A stretch of DNA of 64,000 nt from Chitinophagales bacterium (GTDB taxonomy: Bacteria > Bacteroidota > Bacteroidia > Chitinophagales > UBA2359). Below the pieces are notes generated by a model. The model was not told the DNA's origin and did not search any database. It saw nothing but the letters and a program-made list of their open reading frames with translations. The translations under genes and the position numbers were made by a program. Position 1 is the first letter of the stretch. Each line of letters starts with the position of its first letter. The DNA is taken from NCBI GenBank assembly GCA_041392475.1, contig JAWKLZ010000001.1, forward strand, positions 1 through 64,000, in the 5' to 3' direction. Shown piece after piece: positions 61,442-64,000 of this stretch.

Positions 61442-63004
61442 ATGGAAAATATACGTTACGAAATTGAAGCTGAAAAGCCTTTTTCGCAAAGCCTAATATG
61501 GCAACTCAACCGTGATTATTACAACAAAGTTGGCATTAACGCTTGGCGCAAAGGCACTGTACCGCATCACCTTACCAGCAATTCGATGGTCGGCAAAACC
61601 TATGCTGAGTTGATTTTTGGTTTTTTGAAAGACTTGGCGTACAAAGGCCAGACCAAAGAGAAAGTATATATTATAGAGTTGGGAACAGGACATGGCCGTT
61701 TGTCATTTCACATCCTCAAACATTTGGGGCGGTTGATTGGACAGACAAGTTTGGTATTACCTCCTTATTGTTATGTACTCAGTGACATCGTAGAAGAAAA
61801 CCTCGACTTTTTTGATACACATCCACAGTTTCAACCTTATTATGAGCAAGGTTTGTTGGATTTGACTTATTTTGATGCAGTTGAAGGTAAAAAACTCATG
61901 CTTCGTCGATCTGGCAGGGAGATTTCACCCCAAGACTTGAAGCAACCTTTATTGGTCATTGCCAATTATTTTTTTGACTCTATCCCCTCTGATCTTTTCT
62001 ATTTTAAAGACAAAAAAATCTCTGCCTGTTCCATTGCGCTCGAAGCGACCGAAAACCCAGAAGGGATGAAAAAAGCATCTACCTTACTCAAAAAAATGGA
62101 ATTGGTGTTTACCAAATACCCTCTCGAGGAACCCTTCTACACAGAAGCTATTTTAAACGAAATATTGGAAGAGTATCGAGATTTGGTCTTCAATACCTAC
62201 CTCTTTTTTCCACACAAAGGACTGCAATGCGTACACAATCTGCGCCAATTATCCCAAAAAGGCTTGATACTCATTTCGATGGATAAAGGAGATCACGAAA
62301 TCCATGACCTCGAAAATGAGAAGAAACCCGAAATGATTACGCATGGAAGTATGTCTTTTTCCGTCAATTACCATGCCTTTGCTGCCTACTGCAAAAAACA
62401 GGGAGGAAAAGCACTTTTTCCTTCTTTCTCTACTTTTGAATTAGAACTGGGCTGTCTCTTTTTTCTGCCTGAAACGGAAACCTATACCGAAACACAGGCT
62501 GCTTATCAGCGTGTAGTAGATGATTATGGGCCTGACGATTTTCACGGACACAAAAAATTTATGTACAAACACATCAAAAATATCAACTTACCCGAATTGA
62601 TAGGAATGTTGCGTTTAGCAGCCTACGATTCGACTTTGTTTAGAAATGTACTCCCCCGTTTGAAAAAACTCTCCACACAACTTACCTTCAATGAGCGCAC
62701 CCGTTTGGCACAAACCATGCGCCAAACGTGGGATATGTATTTCACAGGAATTGAACCAGATGACCTTGCTTTTGAGATAGCAGGTATTTTTTACCAACTT
62801 GGTTTCTATGAAGATGCTCTAACGTATTTTGAATATTCGGTCGAGTTATTTGGTTATACAGCAGATGGATATTACAACAAAGCTTTGTGTTATTACCAAT
62901 TGCGGAAAGATATGTTGTTTAAGCGGACAGTCCTTGAAGCCAAACTGCATTTTGCAGAAGAAAACTTCGATTTTTTGGATAATTTGGATTTGAAGGCGGT
63001 ATAA
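61442..63004 (+). CDS. SAM-dependent methyltransferase-like protein with C-terminal TPR
   Basis: A 520-residue protein. Residues ~60-330 form a Rossmann methyltransferase-like domain: the SAM loop IIELGTGHGRLSFHIL, YVLSDIVEENL, and LLVIANYFFDSIPSDLF, similar to MidA/NDUFAF7-type enzymes (IANEVLDALP). Residues ~420-515 hold TPR-like repeats (FYEDALTYFEYSVELFGYTADGYYNKALCYY). The substrate is unknown. An inverted repeat, GTACAAG (61388-61394) and CTTGTAC (61434-61440), ends one base before the start codon. Confidence 0.65.
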   Translation: MENIRYEIEAEKPFSQSLIWQLNRDYYNKVGINAWRKGTVPHHLTSNSMVGKTYAELIFGFLKDLAYKGQTKEKVYIIELGTGHGRLSFHILKHLGRLIGQTSLVLPPYCYVLSDIVEENLDFFDTHPQFQPYYEQGLLDLTYFDAVEGKKLMLRRSGREISPQDLKQPLLVIANYFFDSIPSDLFYFKDKKISACSIALEATENPEGMKKASTLLKKMELVFTKYPLEEPFYTEAILNEILEEYRDLVFNTYLFFPHKGLQCVHNLRQLSQKGLILISMDKGDHEIHDLENEKKPEMITHGSMSFSVNYHAFAAYCKKQGGKALFPSFSTFELELGCLFFLPETETYTETQAAYQRVVDDYGPDDFHGHKKFMYKHIKNINLPELIGMLRLAAYDSTLFRNVLPRLKKLSTQLTFNERTRLAQTMRQTWDMYFTGIEPDDLAFEIAGIFYQLGFYEDALTYFEYSVELFGYTADGYYNKALCYYQLRKDMLFKRTVLEAKLHFAEENFDFLDNLDLKAV

Positions 63005-63057
63005 ACTTAGAACGAAAGACATAAGTATAAAGACAAAATTAAATGATAATGAGTGAA

Positions 63058-63657
63058 TTAAACGGCAGTAGTTCCTTTTTCTATAAGAAATTCCGTACTC
63101 ACTTCCACCACTTCCCCCGCCTTCAATTCACCCAACCAAATCCCTCCAATACGCACCCGAAACAGCCGCAAAGTAGGAAAACCCACAGCAGCAGTCATTT
63201 TCCGAACCTGTTTGAATTTACCTTCGGTCAAAATTATGGACACCCAACTCGTAGGGCCATGCCGATCATCTCGAATTTTTCGGATACGTGGAGGAAACTT
63301 AGGCGGCGGCAATAGGAGAGAGGCTTTACAAGGCTTAGTGGTGTATTTAGTACCTTTAAAACCGATTTCTACACCCACTTTCATCGCTTCAATTGCAGCT
63401 TCGTCCATGATGCCATCTACCTGAGCGTAGTATTCTTTTTCGACCTTTTTGCTTCTGATGGCTTCACTCATTTTGCCGTCTGTGGTTAGCAGCAACAAAC
63501 CTTCTGTCGTTTTGTCCAAACGCCCTATTGCCATCGTTTTTTCGGGAAAATCGTAGAGTTCTCCCAACAGTTGCCGCTTTTGATTGGTAGGGAGTACGAA
63601 CTGACTCATGTAGCCGTAGGGTTTGTGTATAATGAAATGACGGTGTTGAGAAACCAT
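63058..63657 (-). CDS. Pseudouridine synthase, RluE-like (RsuA family)
   Basis: A 199-residue enzyme without an S4 domain. It starts HFIIHKPYGYMSQF, has the catalytic motif AIGRLDKTTEGLLLLTTDG (Asp in GRLD), VEKEYYAQVDG, and the C-terminal GKFKQVRKMTAAVGFPTLRLFRVRIG. The size and lack of S4 fit RluE, which modifies U2457 of 23S rRNA. It is cytosolic and stands alone with its own promoter. Confidence 0.9.
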   Translation of the reverse strand: MVSQHRHFIIHKPYGYMSQFVLPTNQKRQLLGELYDFPEKTMAIGRLDKTTEGLLLLTTDGKMSEAIRSKKVEKEYYAQVDGIMDEAAIEAMKVGVEIGFKGTKYTTKPCKASLLLPPPKFPPRIRKIRDDRHGPTSWVSIILTEGKFKQVRKMTAAVGFPTLRLFRVRIGGIWLGELKAGEVVEVSTEFLIEKGTTAV

Positions 63658-63680
63658 TTGTTGTATTGAGAAGTTGGGTT

Positions 63681-63707
63681 CAAAGATACCAAAATTGAGG
63701 TAAACAA
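63681..63707 (-). promoter_or_regulatory. Promoter of the pseudouridine synthase gene
   Basis: On the minus strand TTG (63707-63705) and TATCTTTG (63688-63681) are separated by 16 bp, 23 nt before the ATG at 63657. The spacer is one base short of the usual range. Confidence 0.5.
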
Positions 63708-63743
63708 ATTTGATTTTTTAAGCGGCAAACTTCGCACTTAATT

Positions 63744-63880
63744 GCGCTCGTTTGCAACGAGTGCTTTGTAACGACGAAACACTCACAAGCATTAACTTAT
63801 CTCTCTCCAACAGTATATTTGCACATTTGGAGGTGGCGTTACAAACGCCGTGGTAGTCTGCACTCGTTCCAAACGAGTGC
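63744..63880. repeat. Palindromic repeat patch, CGTT-NNN-AACG core
   Basis: Three hairpins with 3-nt loops: GCGCTCGTT-TGC-AACGAGTGC (63744-63764, one wobble), GGCGTT-ACA-AACGCC (63835-63849) and GCACTCGTT-CCA-AACGAGTGC (63860-63880). The last 340 bp of the window hold no credible gene. Confidence 0.65.
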
Positions 63881-64000
63881 GAGTTGGCGAATTTTCGTTC
63901 ATAGCAGAAATTTCGGCAACGTTTGTCAAAACTCTCCAACAATTGAAGCGAAAAGGAACTAATCCCCCCAAAAACAAGTTCCAACAAATAGACAATACAA

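Noticed and set aside
63718..63995. Two overlapping minus-strand ORFs at the right edge
   Set aside because: They read through the palindromic repeats and show no protein-like pattern.
1..64000. tRNA, rRNA, CRISPR array, prophage or intact IS
   Set aside because: Reading both strands showed no cloverleaf with a conserved T-loop, no regular spacer array and no transposase or phage gene.

Overview
The window looks like a chromosomal segment of a Bacteroidota bacterium, probably close to the Saprospiria, although the exact lineage cannot be fixed from sequence alone. The evidence is low GC, C-terminal type IX secretion (T9SS) type A sorting domains on several exported proteins, a PorW/SprE-like T9SS component, promoters with the Bacteroidota -7 box TAnnTTTG, almost no Shine-Dalgarno sites, and families typical of the phylum (WbqC, DUF2304, bactofilin-M23 pair, AtpZ). 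No rRNA, tRNA, CRISPR array, intact transposon or phage gene was seen.

Region 1 (1-19.1 kb) is a surface-glycan locus. A divergent glycosyltransferase (GT) runs off the left edge. It is followed by a tight plus-strand operon-like run: GT32 (Och1-like), GT2, a phosphoethanolamine-transferase-like sulfatase-fold enzyme, a GT54 (MGAT4)-like protein, two GT2, a GT62 (Anp1/Mnn9)-like protein, another GT2, an ABC exporter, a GT-B enzyme and a CDP-paratose-epimerase-like SDR. A convergent four-gene minus-strand set follows: phosphodiesterase-TPR-sulfotransferase fusion, DPM1-like GT2, DUF2304 and GT4. The co-occurrence of GT32, GT54 and GT62 folds, best known from eukaryotic Golgi mannan/N-glycan elaboration, is the most striking feature of the window.

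Region 2 (19.2-38.9 kb) holds two tandem paralogous T9SS cargo proteins, a CstB-like persulfide dioxygenase-rhodanese with an operator-like palindrome, and a four-gene set (membrane protein, TPR-AAA+ ATPase, lipoprotein, T9SS subtilase). After these come UPF0158, LutA-like, WbqC, a secreted Lys-tailed protein, a PgpH-like 7TM-HD phosphodiesterase, small exported proteins, and a further T9SS cargo protein.

Region 3 (39-51.3 kb) contains an intact ORF for an ABC ATPase with every catalytic motif lost, a 600-bp intergenic stretch with a perfect 38-bp palindrome, and a 62-residue double-glycine-leader peptide. Next are a cytosolic TPR histidine kinase, a frameshifted molybdopterin oxidoreductase, an NTF2-like protein, Lrp and MarC, a TPR-nucleotidyl cyclase, a CopZ-like protein, an ABC-F protein and a CxxC-repeat protein.

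Region 4 (51.5-64 kb) carries a VanX-type dipeptidase, a HAD phosphatase, two nucleotide-sugar genes (SDR and rmlA), an M23-bactofilin-AtpZ cluster, a PorW/SprE-like protein with a long charged helix, a methyltransferase-TPR protein and an RluE-like pseudouridine synthase. Its intergenic spacers hold several families of short palindromes with 3-nt loops and a truncated gene remnant.
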